From positions 24,822,438 to 24,886,437 of the forward strand of contig OU452228.1 of NCBI GenBank assembly GCA_911728455.2: a DNA stretch of 64,000 nt, written 5' to 3'. This stretch comes from Marthasterias glacialis (Eukaryota > Echinodermata > Asteroidea > Forcipulatida > Asteriidae). Each line of letters begins with the position of its first letter. Position 1 is the stretch's first letter. Shown piece by piece: positions 37,002 to 49,737 of the stretch. The translations under genes and the position numbers were made by a program. The notes beneath the pieces are model-generated. The model did no database searches. It had not been told where the DNA came from and was given only the letters and a program-made list of their open reading frames with translations.

Positions 37002-40000
37002 TGGTCATTGGTATCAATCCCCCATTCACCCTAAATGGTCTTCAGTCTCGATCTTACCCTTCACCATGAATGGTCTTCAGTCTCAATCCCCCCTTTACCT
37101 TCACCCTGAATGGTCCTCGTTCTCTATCAACCCCCTTTACCCTGAGTGGTCTTCGGTCTCGATCTCCCCCTCACCCTGAATTGTCTTCAGTCTCAATCTC
37201 CCCTTTACCTTCACCCTGAATGGTCCTCGTTCTCTATCAACCCCCTTTACCCTGAGTGGTCTTCGGTCTCGATCTCCCCCTCACCCTGAATTGTCTTCAG
37301 TCTCAATCTCCCCTTCACCTTCACCCTGAATGGTCTTCGGTCTCAATCCCCCCTTCACCCTGAATGGTTTTCAGTCTCGATCTTCCCCCTCACCCTGAAT
37401 GTTCTTCGATCTCAATCCCCCTTTAACCTGAATGGTCTTCGGTCTCAATCCCCCTTCACCCTGAATGGTCTTCGGTCTCAATTCCCCCTCACCCTGAATG
37501 GTCTTCGGTCTCAATCCCCCTTCACCCTGAATGGTCTTCGGTATCAATCCCCCTTCACCCTGAATGGTCTTCGGTCTCAATCCCCTTCACCCTGAATGGT
37601 CTTCGGTCTCAATCCCACTTCACCCTGAGGGGTCTTCGGTCTCGATCTCCCCCTCACCCTGAATGGTCTTCGGTATCAATCCCCCTCACCCTGAATGGTC
37701 TTCGGACTCTATCCCCCTTCACCCTGAATGGTCTTCGGTCTCAATCCCCCTTCACCCTGAATGGTCTTCGGTCTCAATCCCCCTTCACCCTGAATGGTCT
37801 TCGGTCTCAATCCCCCTTCACCCTGAATGGTCTTCGGTCTCAATCCCCCTTCACCCTGAATGTTCTTCGATCTCAATCCCCCTTTAACCTGAATGGTCTT
37901 CGGTCTCAATCCCCCTTCACCCTGATTGGTCTTCGGTCTCAATTCCCCCTCACCCTGAATGGTCTTCGGTCTCAATCCCCCTTCACCCTGAATGGTCTTC
38001 GGTATCAATCCCCCTTCACCCTGAATGGTCTTCGGTCTCAATCCCCCTTCACCCTGAATGGTCTTCGGTCTCAATCCCCCTTCACCCTGAATGGTCTTCG
38101 GACTCAATCCCCCTTCACCCTGAATGGTCTTCGGTCTCAATCCCCCTTCACCCTGAATGGTCTTCGGTCTCAATCCCCCTTCACCCTGAATGGTCTTCGG
38201 TCTCAATCCCCCTTCACCCTGAATGGTCTTCGGTCTCAATCCCCCTTCACCCTGAATGGTCTTCGGTCTCAATCCCCCTTCACCCTGAGTGGTCTTCGGT
38301 CTCGATCTCCCCCTCACCCTGAATGGTCTTCGGTCTCAATCCCCCCTTCACCCTGAATGGTTTTCAGTCTCGATCTTCCCCCTCACCCTGAATGTTCTTC
38401 GATCTCAATCCCCCTTCACCCTGAATGGTCTTCGGTCTCAATTCCCCCTCACCCTGAATGGTCTTCGGTCTCAATCCCCCTTCACCCTGAATGGTCTTCG
38501 GTCTCAATCCCCCTTCACCCTGAATGGTCTTCGGTCTCAATCCCCCTTCACCCTGAATGGTCTTCGGTCTCAATCCCCCTTCACCCTGAATGGTCTTCGG
38601 TCTCAATCCCCCTTCACCCTGAATGGTCTTCAGTCTCAATCCCCCTTCACCCTGAATGGTCTTCGGTCTCAATCCCCCTTCACCCTGAATGGTCTTCGGT
38701 CTCAATCCCCCTTCACCCTGAATGGTCTTCGGTCTCAATCCCCCTTCACCCTGAATGGTCTTCGGTCTCAATCCCCCTTCACCCTGAATGGTCTTCAGTC
38801 TCAATCCCCCTTCACCCTGAATGGTCTTCGGTCTCAATCCCCCTTTAACCTGAATGGTCTTCGGTCTCAATCCCCCTTCACCCTGAGTGGTCTTCGGTCT
38901 CGATCTCCCCCTCACCCTGAATGGTCTTCGGTCTCAATCCCCCCTTCACCCTGAATGGTTTTCAGTCTCGATCTTCCCCCTCACCCTGAATGTTCTTCGA
39001 TCTCAATCCCCCTTTAACCTGAATGGTCTTCGGTCTCAATCCCCCTTCACCCTGAATGGTCTTCGGTCTCAATTCCCCCTCACCCTGAATGGTCTTCGGT
39101 CTCAATCCCCCTTCACCCTGAATGGTCTTCGGTCTCAATCCCCCTTCACCCTGAATGGTCTTCGGTCTCAATCCCCCTTCACCCTGAATGGTCTTCGGTC
39201 TCAATCCCCCTTCACCCTGAATGGTTTTCGGTCTCAATCCCCCTTCACCCTGAATGGTCTTCAGTCTCAATCCCCCTTCACCCTGAATGGTCTTCGGTCT
39301 CAATCCCCCTTCACCCTGAATGGTCTTCAGTCTCAATCCCCCTTCACCCTGAATGGTCTTCGGTCTCAATCCCCCTTCACCCTGAATGGTCTTCGGTCTC
39401 AATCCCCCCTTTACCCTGAATGGTTTTTGGTCTCGATCTTCCCCCTCACCCCGAATGGTCTTCAGTCTCAATCCCCCTTTAACCTGAATGGTCTTCGGTC
39501 TCAATCCCCCTTCACCCTGAATGGTCTTCGGTCTCAATCCCCCCCTCACCCTGAATGGTCTTCAGTCTCAATCCCCCTTCACCCTGAATGGTCTTCGGTC
39601 TCGATCTCCCCCTCACCCTGAATGGTCTTCGGTCTCAATCCCCCCTTTACCCTGAATGGTTTTCGGTCTCGATCTTCCCCCTCACCCCGAATGGTCTTCA
39701 GTCTCAATCCCCCTTTAACCTGAATGGTCTTTGGTCTCAATCCCCCTTTAACCTGAATGGTCTTCGGTCTCAATCCCCCTTCACCCTGAATGGTCTTCGG
39801 TCTCAATCCCCCTTCACCCTGAATGGTCTTAAGTCTCAATCCCCCTTCACCCTTAATGGTCTTCGGTCTCAATCCCCTTCACCCTGAATGGTCTTCGGTC
39901 TCAATTCCCCCTCACCCTGAATGGTCTTCGGTCTCAATCCCCCTTCACCCTGAATGGTCTTCGGTATCAATCCCCCTTCACCCTGAATGGTCTTCGGTCT

Positions 40001-43000
40001 CAATCCCCCTTCACCCTGAATGGTCTTCGGTCTCAATCCCCCTTCACCCTGAATGGTCTTCGGTCTCAATCCCCCTTCACCCTGAATGGTCTTCGGTCTC
40101 AATCCCCCTTCACCCTGAATGGTCTTCGGTCTCAATCCCCCCTTCACCCTGAATGGTCTTCGGTCTCAATCCCCCTTCACCCTGAATGGTCTTCGGACTC
40201 TAACCCCTTCACCCTGAATGGTCTTCGGTCTCAATCCCCCTTCACCCTGAATGGTCTTCAGTCTCAATCCCCCTTCACCCTGAATGGTCTTCGGTCTCAA
40301 TCCCCCTTCACCCTGAATGGTCTTCGGTCTCAATCCCCCTTCACCCTGAATGGTCTTCGGTCTCAATTCCCCCTCACCCTGAATGGTCTTCGGTCTCAAT
40401 CCCCCTTCACCCTGAATGGTCTTCGGTCTCAATCCCCCTTCACCCTGAATGGTCTTCGGTCTCAATCCCCCTTCACCTTGAATGGTCTTCGGACTCAATC
40501 CCCCTTCACCCTGAATGGTCTTCGGTCTCAATCCCCCTTCACCCTGAATGGTCTTCGGTCTCAATCCCCCTTCACCCTGAATGGTCTTCGGTCTCAATCC
40601 CCCTTCACCCTGAATGGTCTTCGGTCTCAATCCCCCTTTAACCTGAATGGTCTTCGGTCTCAATCCCCCTTCACCCTGAGTGGTCTTCGGTCTCGATCTC
40701 CCCCTCACCCTGAATGGTCTTCGGTCTCAATCCCCCCTTCACCCTGAATGATTTTCAGTCTCGATCTTCCCCCTCACCCTGAATGTTCTTCGATCTCAAT
40801 CCCCCTTTAACCTGAATGGTCTTCGGTCTCAATCCCCCTTCACCCTGATTGGTCTTCGGTCTCAATTCCCCCTCACCCTGAATGGTCTTCGGTCTCAATC
40901 CCCCTTCACCCTGAATGGTCTTCGGTATCAATCCCCCTTCACCCTGAATGGTCTTCGGTCTCAATCCCCCTTCACCCTGAATGGTCTTCGGTCTCAATCC
41001 CCCTTCACCCTGAATGGTCTTCGGTCTCAATCCCCCTTCACCCTGAATGGTCTTCAGTCTCAATCCCCCTTCACCCTGAATGGTCTTCGGTCTCAATCCC
41101 CCTTCACCCTGAATGGTCTTCGGTTTCAATCCCCCTTCACCCTGAATGGTCTTCGGTCTCAATCCCCCTTCACCCTGAATGGTCTTCGGTCTCAATCCCC
41201 CTTCACCCTGAATGGTCTTCGGTCTCAATCCCCCTTCACCCTGAATGGTCTTCGGTCTCAATCCCCCTTCACCCTGAATGGTCTTCGGTCTCAATCCCCC
41301 TTCACCCTGAATGGTCTTCGGTCTCAATCCCCCTTCACCATGAATGGTCTTCGGTCTCAATCCCCCTTTAACCTGAATGGTCTTCGGTCTCAATCCCCCT
41401 TCACCCTGAGTGGTCTTCGGTCTCGATCTCCCCCTCACCCTGAATGGTCTTCGGTCTCAATCCCCCCTTCACCCTGAATGGTTTTCAGTCTCGATCTTCC
41501 CCCTCACCCTGAATGTTCTTCGATCTCAATCCCCCTTTAACCTGAATGGTCTTCGGTCTCAATCCCCCTTCACCCTGAATGGTCTTCGGTCTCAATTCCC
41601 CCTCACCCTGAATGGTCTTCGGTCTCAATCCCCCTTCACCCTGAATGGTCTTCGGTATCAATCCCCCTTCACCCTGAATGGTCTTCGGTCTCAATCCCCC
41701 TTCACCCTGAATGGTCTTCGGTCTCAATCCCCCTTCACCCTGAATGGTTTTCGGTCTCAATCCCCCTTCACCCTGAATGGTCTTCAGTCTCAATCCCCCT
41801 TCACCCTGAATGGTCTTCAGTCTCAATCCCCCTTCACCCTGAATGGTCTTCAGTCTCAATCCCCCTTCACCCTGAATGGTCTTCGGTCTCAATCCCCTTC
41901 ACCCTGAATGGTCTTTGGTCTCAATTCCCCCTCACCCTGAATGGTCTTCGGTCTCAATCCCCCTTCACCCTGAATGGTCTTCGGTCTCAATCCCCCTTCA
42001 CCCTGAATGGTCTTCGGTCTCAATCCCCCTTCACCCTGAATGGTCTTCGGTCTCAATCCCCCTTCACCCTGAATGGTCTTCGGTCTCAATCCCCCTTCAC
42101 CCTGAATGGTCTTCGGTCTCAATCCCCCTTCACCCTGAATGGTCTTCGGTCTCAATCCCCCCTTCACCCTGAATGGTCTTCGGTCTCAATCCCCCTTCAC
42201 CCTGAATGGTCTTCGGACTCTATCCCCCTTCACCCTGAATGGTCTTCGGTCTCAATCCCCCTTCACCCTGAATGGTCTTCAGTCTCAATCCCCCTTCACC
42301 CTGAATGGTCTTCGGTCTCAATCCCCCTTCACCCTGAATGGTCTTCGGTCTCAATCCCCCTTCACCCTGAATGTTCTTCGATCTCAATCCCCCTTTAACC
42401 TGAATGGTCTTCGGTCTCAATCCCCCTTCACCCTGAATGGTCTTCGGTCTCAATTCCCCCTCACCCTGAATGGTCTTCGGTCTGAATCCCCCTTCACCCT
42501 GAATGGTCTTCGGTATCAATCCCCCTTCACCCTGAATGGTCTTCGGTCTCAATCCCCCTTCACCCTGAATGGTCTTCGGTCTCAATCCCCCTTTAACCTG
42601 AATGGTCTTCGGTCTCAATCCCCCTTCACCCTGAATGGTCTTCGGTCTCAATCCCCCTTCACCCTGAATGGTCTTCGGTCTCAATCCCCCTTCACCCTGA
42701 ATGGTCTTCGGTATCAATCCCCCCTTCACCCTGAATGGTCTTCGGTCTCAATCCCCCTTCACCCTGAATGGTCTTCGGTCTCAATTCCCCCTCACCCTGA
42801 ATGGTCTTCGGTCTCAATCCCCCTTCACCCTGAATGGTCTTCGGTCTCAATCCCCCCTCACCCTGAATGGTCTTTGGTCTCAATCCCCCTTCACCCTGAA
42901 TGGTCTTCGGTCTCAATCCCCCTTCACCCTGAATGGTCTTCGGTCTCAATCCCCCTTCACCCTGAATGGTCTTCGGTCTCAATCCCCCTTCACCCTGAAT

Positions 43001-46000
43001 GGTCTTCGGTCTCAATCCCCCTTCACCCTGAATGGTCTTCGGTCTCAATCCCCCTTCACCCTGAATGGTCTTCGGTCTCAATCCCCCTTTAACCTGAATG
43101 GTCTTCGGTCTCAATCCCCCTTCACCCTGAATGGTCTTCGGTCTCAATCCTCCTTTAACCTGAATGGTCTTCGGTCTCAATCCCCCTTCAACCTGAATGG
43201 TCTTCGGTCTCAATCCCCCTTTAACCTGAATGGTCTTCGGTCTCAATCCCCCTTCACCCTGAATGGTCTTCGGTCTCAATCCCCCTTTAACCTGAATGGT
43301 CTTCGGTCTCAATTCCCCCTCACCCTGAATGGTCTTCGGTCTCAATCCCCCTTCACCCTGAATGGTCTTCGGTATCAATCCCCCTTCACCCTGAATGGTC
43401 TTCGGTCTCAATCCCCCTTCACCCTGAATGGTCTTCGGTCTCAATCCCCCTTCACCCTGAATGGTTTTCGGTCTCAATCCCCCTTCACCCTGAATGGTCT
43501 TCAGTCTCAATCCCCCTTCACCCTGAATGGTCTTCAGTCTCAATCCCCCTTCACCCTGAATGGTCTTCAGTCTCAATCCCCCTTCACCCTGAATGGTCTT
43601 CGGTCTCAATCCCCTTCACCCTGAATGGTCTTTGGTCTCAATTCCCCCTCACCCTGAATGGTCTTCGGTCTCAATCCCCCTTCACCCTGAATGGTCTTCG
43701 GTCTCAATCCCCCTTCACCCTGAATGGTCTTCGGTCTCAATCCCCCTTCACCCTGAATGGTCTTCGGTCTCAATCCCCCCTTCACCCTGAATGGTCTTCG
43801 GTCTCAATCCCCCTTCACCCTGAATGGTCTTCGGACTCTATCCCCCTTCACCCTGAATGGTCTTCGGTCTCAATCCCCCTTCACCCTGAATGGTCTTCAG
43901 TCTCAATCCCCCTTCACCCTGAATGGTCTTCGGTCTCAATCCCCCTTCACCCTGAATGGTCTTCGGTCTCAATCCCCCTTCACCCTGAATGTTCTTCGAT
44001 CTCAATCCCCCTTTAACCTGAATGGTCTTCGGTCTCAATCCCCCTTCACCCTGAATGGTCTTCGGTCTCAATTCCCCCTCACCCTGAATGGTCTTCGGTC
44101 TGAATCCCCCTTCACCCTGAATGGTCTTCGGTATCAATCCCCCTTCACCCTGAATGGTCTTCGGTCTCAATCCCCCTTCACCCTGAATGGTCTTCGGTCT
44201 CAATCCCCCTTTAACCTGAATGGTCTTCGGTCTCAATCCCCCTTCACCCTGAATGGTCTTCGGTCTCAATCCCCCTTCACCCTGAATGGTCTTCGGTCTC
44301 AATCCCCCTTCACCCTGAATGGTCTTCGGTATCAATCCCCCCTTCACCCTGAATGGTCTTCGGTCTCAATCCCCCTTCACCCTGAATGGTCTTCGGTCTC
44401 AATTCCCCCTCACCCTGAATGGTCTTCGGTCTCAATCCCCCTTCACCCTGAATGGTCTTCGGTCTCAATCCCCCCTCACCCTGAATGGTCTTTGGTCTCA
44501 ATCCCCCTTCACCCTGAATGGTCTTCGGTCTCAATCCCCCTTCACCCTGAATGGTCTTCGGTCTCAATCCCCCTTCACCCTGAATGGTCTTCGGTCTCAA
44601 TCCCCCTTCACCCTGAATGGTCTTCGGTCTCAATCCCCCTTCACCCTGAATGGTCTTCGGTCTCAATCCCCCTTTAACCTGAATGGTCTTCGGTCTCAAT
44701 CCCCCTTCACCCTGAATGGTCTTCGGTCTCAATCCTCCTTTAACCTGAATGGTCTTCGGTCTCAATCCCCCTTCAACCTGAATGGTCTTCGGTCTCAATC
44801 CCCCTTTAACCTGAATGGTCTTCGGTCTCAATCCCCCTTCACCCTGAATGGTCTTCGGTCTCAATCCCCCTTTAACCTGAATGGTCTTCGGTCTCAATCC
44901 CCCTCACCCTGAATGGTCTTCGGTCTCAATCCCCCCTTCACCCTGAATGATTTTCAGTCTCGATCTTCCCCCTCACCCTGAATGTTCTTCGATCTCAATC
45001 CCCCTTTAACCTGAATGGTCTTCGGTGTCAATCCCCCTTCACCCTGAATGGTCTTCGGTCTCAATTCCCCCTCACCCTGAATGGTCTTCGGTCTCAATCC
45101 CCCTTCACCCTGAATGGTCTTCGGTATCAATCCCCCTTCACCCTGAATGGTCTTCGGTCTCAATCCCCCTTCACCCTGAATGGTCTTCGGTCTCAATCCC
45201 CCTTCACCCTGAATGGTCTTCGGTCTCAATCCCCCTTCACCCTGAATGGTCTTCAGTCTCAATCCCCCTTCACCCTGAATGGTCTTCGGTCTCAATCCCC
45301 CTTCACCCTGAATGGTCTTCGGTCTCAATCCCCCTTCACCCTGAATGGTCTTCGGTCTCAATTCCCCCTCACCCTGAATGGTCTTCGGTCTCAATCCCCC
45401 TTCACCCTGAATGGTCTTCGGTCTCAATCCCCCTTCACCCTGAATGGTCTTCGGTCTCAATCCCCCTTCACCCTGAATGGTCTTCGGTCTCAATCCTCCT
45501 TCACCATGAATGGTCTTCGGTCTCAATCCCCCTTTAACCTGAATGGTCTTCGGTCTCAATCCCCCTTCACCCTGAGTGGTCTTCGGTCTCGATCTCCCCC
45601 TCAATCTGAATGGTCTTCGCTCTCAATCCCCCCTTCACCCTGAATGGTTTTCAGTCTCGATCTTCCCCCTCACCCTGAATGTTCTTCGATCTCAATCCCC
45701 CTTTAACCTGAATGGTCTTCGGTCTCAATCCCCCTTCACCCTGAATGGTCTTCGGTCTCAATTCCCCCTCACCCTGAATGGTCTTCGGTCTCAATCCCCC
45801 TTCACCCTGAATGGTCTTCGGTATCAATCCCCCTTCACCCTGAATGGTCTTCGGTCTCAATCCCCCTTCACCCTGAATGGTCTTCGGTCTCAATCCCCCT
45901 TCACCCTGAATGGTTTTCGGTCTCAATCCCCCTTCACCCTGAATGGTCTTCAGTCTCAATCCCCCTTCACCCTGAATGGTCTTCGGTCTCAATCCCCCTT

Positions 46001-49000
46001 CACCCTGAATGGTCTTCAGTCTCAATCCCCCTTCACCCTGAATGGTCTTCGGTCTCAATCCCCTTCACCCTGAATGGTCTTCGGTCTCAATTCCCTTTCA
46101 CCCTGAATGGTCTTCGGTCTCAATCCCCCTTCACCCTGAATGGTCTTCGGTCTCAATCCCCCTTCACCCTGAATGGTCTTCGGTCTCAATCCCCCTTCAC
46201 CCTGAATGGTCTTCGGTCTCAATCCCCCTTCACCCTGAATGGTCTTCGGTCTCAATCCCCCTTCACCCTGAATGGTCTTCGGTCTCAATCCCCCTTCACC
46301 CTGAATGGTCTTCGGTCTCAATCCCCCTTCACCCTGAATGGTCTTAAGTCTCAATCCCCCTTCACCCTGAATGGTCTTCGGTCTCAATCCCCCTTCACCC
46401 TGAATGGTCTTCGGTCTCAATCCCCCTTCACCCTGAATGTTCTTCGATCTCAATCCCCCTTTAACCTGAATGGTCTTCGGTCTCAATCCCCCTTCACCCT
46501 GAATGGTCTTCGGTCTCAATTCCCCCTCACCCTGAATGGTCTTCGGTCTCAATCCCCCTTCACCCTGAATGGTCTTCGGTATCAATCCCCCTTCAACCTG
46601 AATGGTCTTCGGTCTCAATCCCCCTTCACCCTGAATGGTCTTCGGTCTCAATCCCCCTTTAACCTGAATGGTCTTCGGTCTCAATCCCCCTTCACCCTGA
46701 ATGGTCTTCGGTCTCAATCCCCCTTCACCCTGAATGGTCTTCGGTCTCAATCCCCCTTCACCCTGAATGGTCTTCGGTATCAATCCCCCCTTCACCCTGA
46801 ATGGTCTTCGGTCTCAATCCCCCTTCACCCTGAATGGTCTTCGGTCTCAATTCCCCCTCAGCCTGAATGGTCTTCGGTCTCAATCCCCCTTCACCCTGAA
46901 TGGTCTTCGGTCTCAATCCCCCCTCACCCTGAATGGTCTTTGGTCTCAATCCCCCTTCACCCTGAATGGTCTTCGGTCTCAATCCCCCTTCACCCTGAAT
47001 GGTCTTCGGTCTCAATCCCCCTTCACCCTGAATGGTCTTCGGTCTCAATCCCCCTTCACCCTCAATGGTCTTCGGTCTCAATCCCCCTTTAACCTGAATG
47101 GTCTTCGGTCTCAATCCCCCTTCACCCTGAATGGTCTTCGGTCTCAATCCCCCTTTAACCTGAATGGTCTTCGGTCTCAATCCCCCTTCACCCTGAATGG
47201 TCTTCGGTCTCAATCCCCCTTTAACCTGAATGGTCTTCGGTCTCAATCCCCCTTCACCCTGAATGGTATTCGGTCTCAATCCCCCTTCACCCTGAATGGT
47301 CTTCGGTCTCAATCCCCCTTCACCCTGAATGGTCTTCGGTCTCAATCCCCCTTCACCCTGAATGGTCTTCGGTCTCAATCCCCCTTCACCCTGAATGGTC
47401 TTCGGTCTCAATACCCCTTCACCCTGAATGGTCTTCGGTCTCAATCCCCCTTCACCCTGAATGGTCTTCGGTCTCAATCCCCCTTTAACCTGAATGGTCT
47501 TCGGTCTCAATCCCCCTTCACCCTGAATGGTCTTCGGTCTCAATCCCCCTTCACCCTGAATGGTCTTCGGTCTCAATCCCCCTTCACCCTGAATGGTCTT
47601 CGGTCTCAATCCCCCTTTAACCTGAATGGTCTTCGGTCTCAATCCCCCTTCACCCTGAATGGTCTTCGGTCTCAATCCCCCTTTAACCTGAATGGTCTTC
47701 GGTCTCAATCCCCCTTTAACCTGAATGGTCTTCGGTCTCAATCCCCCTTCACCCTGAATGGTCTTCGGTCTCGATCTCCCCCTCACCCTGAATGGTCTTC
47801 GGTCTCAATCCCCCCTTTACCCTGAATGGTTTTCGGTCTCGATCTTCCCCCTCACCCTGAATGGTCTTCAGTCTCAATCCCCCTTTAACCTGAATGGTCT
47901 TCGGTCTCAATCCCCCTTCACCCTGAATGGTCTTCGGTCTCAATCCCCCTTCACCCTGAATGGTCTTCAGTCTCAATCCCCCTTCACCCTGAATGGTCTT
48001 CGGTCTCAATCCCCCTTCACCCTGAATTGTCTTCGGTCTCAATCCCCCCTTCACCCTGAATGGTTTTCAGTCTCGATCTTCCCCCTCACCCTGAATGGTC
48101 TTCGGTCTCAATCCCCCTTCACCCTGAATGGTCTTCGGTCTCAATCCCCCTTCACCCTGAATGGTCTTCAGTCTCAATCCCCCTTCACCCTGAATGGTCT
48201 TCGGTCTCAATCCCCCTTCACCCTGAATGGTCTTCGGTCTCAATCCCCCCTTCACCCTGAATGGTCTTCGGTCTCAATCCCCCTTCACCCTGAATGGTCT
48301 TTGGTCTCAATCCCCCTTCACCCTGAATGGTCTTCGGTCTCAATCCCCCCTCACCCTGAATGGTCTTCAGTCTCAATCCCCCTTCACCCTGAATGGTCTT
48401 CGGTCTCAATCCCCCTTCACCCTGAATGGTCTTCAGTCTCAATCCCCCTTCACCCTGAATGGTCTTCGGTCTCAATCCCCCTTCACCCTGAATTGTCTTC
48501 GGTCTCAATCCCCCCTTCACCCTGAATGGTTTTCAGTCTCGATCTTCCCCCTCACCCTGAATGGTCTTCGGTCTCAATCCCCCTTCACCCTGAATGGTCT
48601 TCGGTCTCAATCCCCCTTCACCCTGAATGGTCTTCAGTCTCAATCCCCCTTCACCCTGAATGGTCTTCGGTCTCAATCCCCCTTCACCCTGAATGGTCTT
48701 CGGTCTCAATCCCCCCTTCACCCTGAATGGTCTTCGGTCTCAATCCCCCTTCACCCTGAATGGTCTTTGGTCTCAATCCCCCCTTCACCCTGAATGGTCT
48801 TCGGTCTCAATCCCCCTTTAACCTGAATGGTCTTCGGTCTCAATCCCCCTTCACCCTGAATGGTCTTCGGTCTCAATCCCCCTTCACCCTGAATGGTCTT
48901 CGGTCTCAATCCCCCTTCACCCTGAATGGTCTTCGGTCTCAATCCCCCTTCACCCTGAATGGTCTTCGGTCTCGATCTTCCCCCTCACCCTGAATGGTCT

Positions 49001-49112
49001 TCGGTCTCAATCACCCCTTCACCCTGAATGGTCTTCGGTCTCAATCACCCCTTCACCCTGAATGGTCTTCGGTCTCAATCCCCCTTCACCCTGAATGGTC
49101 CTCGGTCTCGTC
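37002..49112. repeat. 12.1-kb satellite/minisatellite array, 33-bp monomer, about 365 copies
   Basis: Monomer on the plus strand: CCCTGAATGGTCTTCGGTCT followed by CAATCCCCCTTCA (13 C, 10 T, 5 G, 5 A). Variants include CAGTCTC, TTTAACC, 34-bp units with CCCCCC, ATTCCCCCTCACC and TGTTCTTCGATCTC. Left-edge units (37002-37340) are most diverged and show a 110-bp period; the interior is near-uniform. Higher-order copies recur at offsets of 1618 bp (from 42139 and 43757), 598 bp (38289 and 38887) and 466 bp (48060 and 48526). Because 33 is divisible by 3, long open frames arise on both strands: plus PEWSSVSIPLH and TLNGLRSQSPF, minus RPKTIQGEGGL. None has a start context, splice signal or domain, and all repeat one unit, so I do not call them genes. 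Array length may be assembly-limited. Confidence 0.97.
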
Positions 49113-49200
49113 TTTAACACACATTTTTTGCCAATGATATGTAAACTACCAAAAGGCAAGATAAAACACAAATCGTGATACAATAGTATTGATAGTGATG

Positions 49201-49206
49201 TTTATT
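49201..49206 (-). terminator. candidate polyadenylation signal of the SLC5 gene
   Basis: TTTATT on plus is AATAAA on minus, about 300 nt after the SLC5 stop and about 90 bp before the satellite boundary. Confidence 0.55.
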
Positions 49207-49507
49207 GTATTTCTACTCTAATTGTTAATATTAACGACTTACGGTATCATTTGTTATAATTGACATTAATGTGCACTTTTACCGATACAGCACTAACCTA
49301 AGTATCATTACATGCATGTACCTATTAATTATCGATAGAGTACATTATTACTGCCCTTCATTACTTGTCTTGGGCTCTTCTCATATCGACGACTAGCAAA
49401 TTAACACATAGTCACCATCCTCGTTCACAAATAGTGTTAAAACAAATAGGTCTAATTTTTGTTAATACCACGTGTCAGTGGATCTGTGACCGATTGAAGT
49501 TGGTGGT

Positions 49508-49737
49508 TCATGCAAATACCGCAAAACACGCAACCCCTGCTGCAATCAGGACAAAGGCGTTGAACAGAACGAATCGGCGCCATTTTGGGTTCTCTTCGAC
49601 GGACGTCATTTCCTTTTCGGCGGCTTCCTTCTGATTGGGAGTCATCTCCATCACTATGGCCTGGTTAGCGCCCTCAATGCTACAGAGCCAAGACAACGCA
49701 CGACGCGAAAAGGAAACAGGCAAATCCTCGTTCTTAT
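49508..49737 (-). CDS. SLC5 gene exon 14, C-terminal loop and TM14
   Basis: Acceptor TTTTTTTCATTTCAG. Encodes [20 protein letters not shown], an acidic loop, then [20 protein letters not shown] and VFA before TAA-class stop at 49508. The last TM at the extreme C-terminus is typical of SGLTs. Confidence 0.94.

Noticed and set aside
37371..48993. Thirty-odd long ORFs (60-352 codons) on both strands encoding 11-residue repeats
   Set aside because: They are translations of a 33-bp satellite in all open frames. No start context, splice signals, domain or codon-position bias; equal openness on both strands is expected from the period.
37002..49112. CRISPR array (regular 33-bp repeats)
   Set aside because: No unique spacers: repeats are directly adjacent, and the context is a eukaryotic genome.
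37002..49112. Centromeric satellite
   Set aside because: Only 12 kb, flanked on both sides by intact genes, monomer of 33 bp; nothing supports a centromere.
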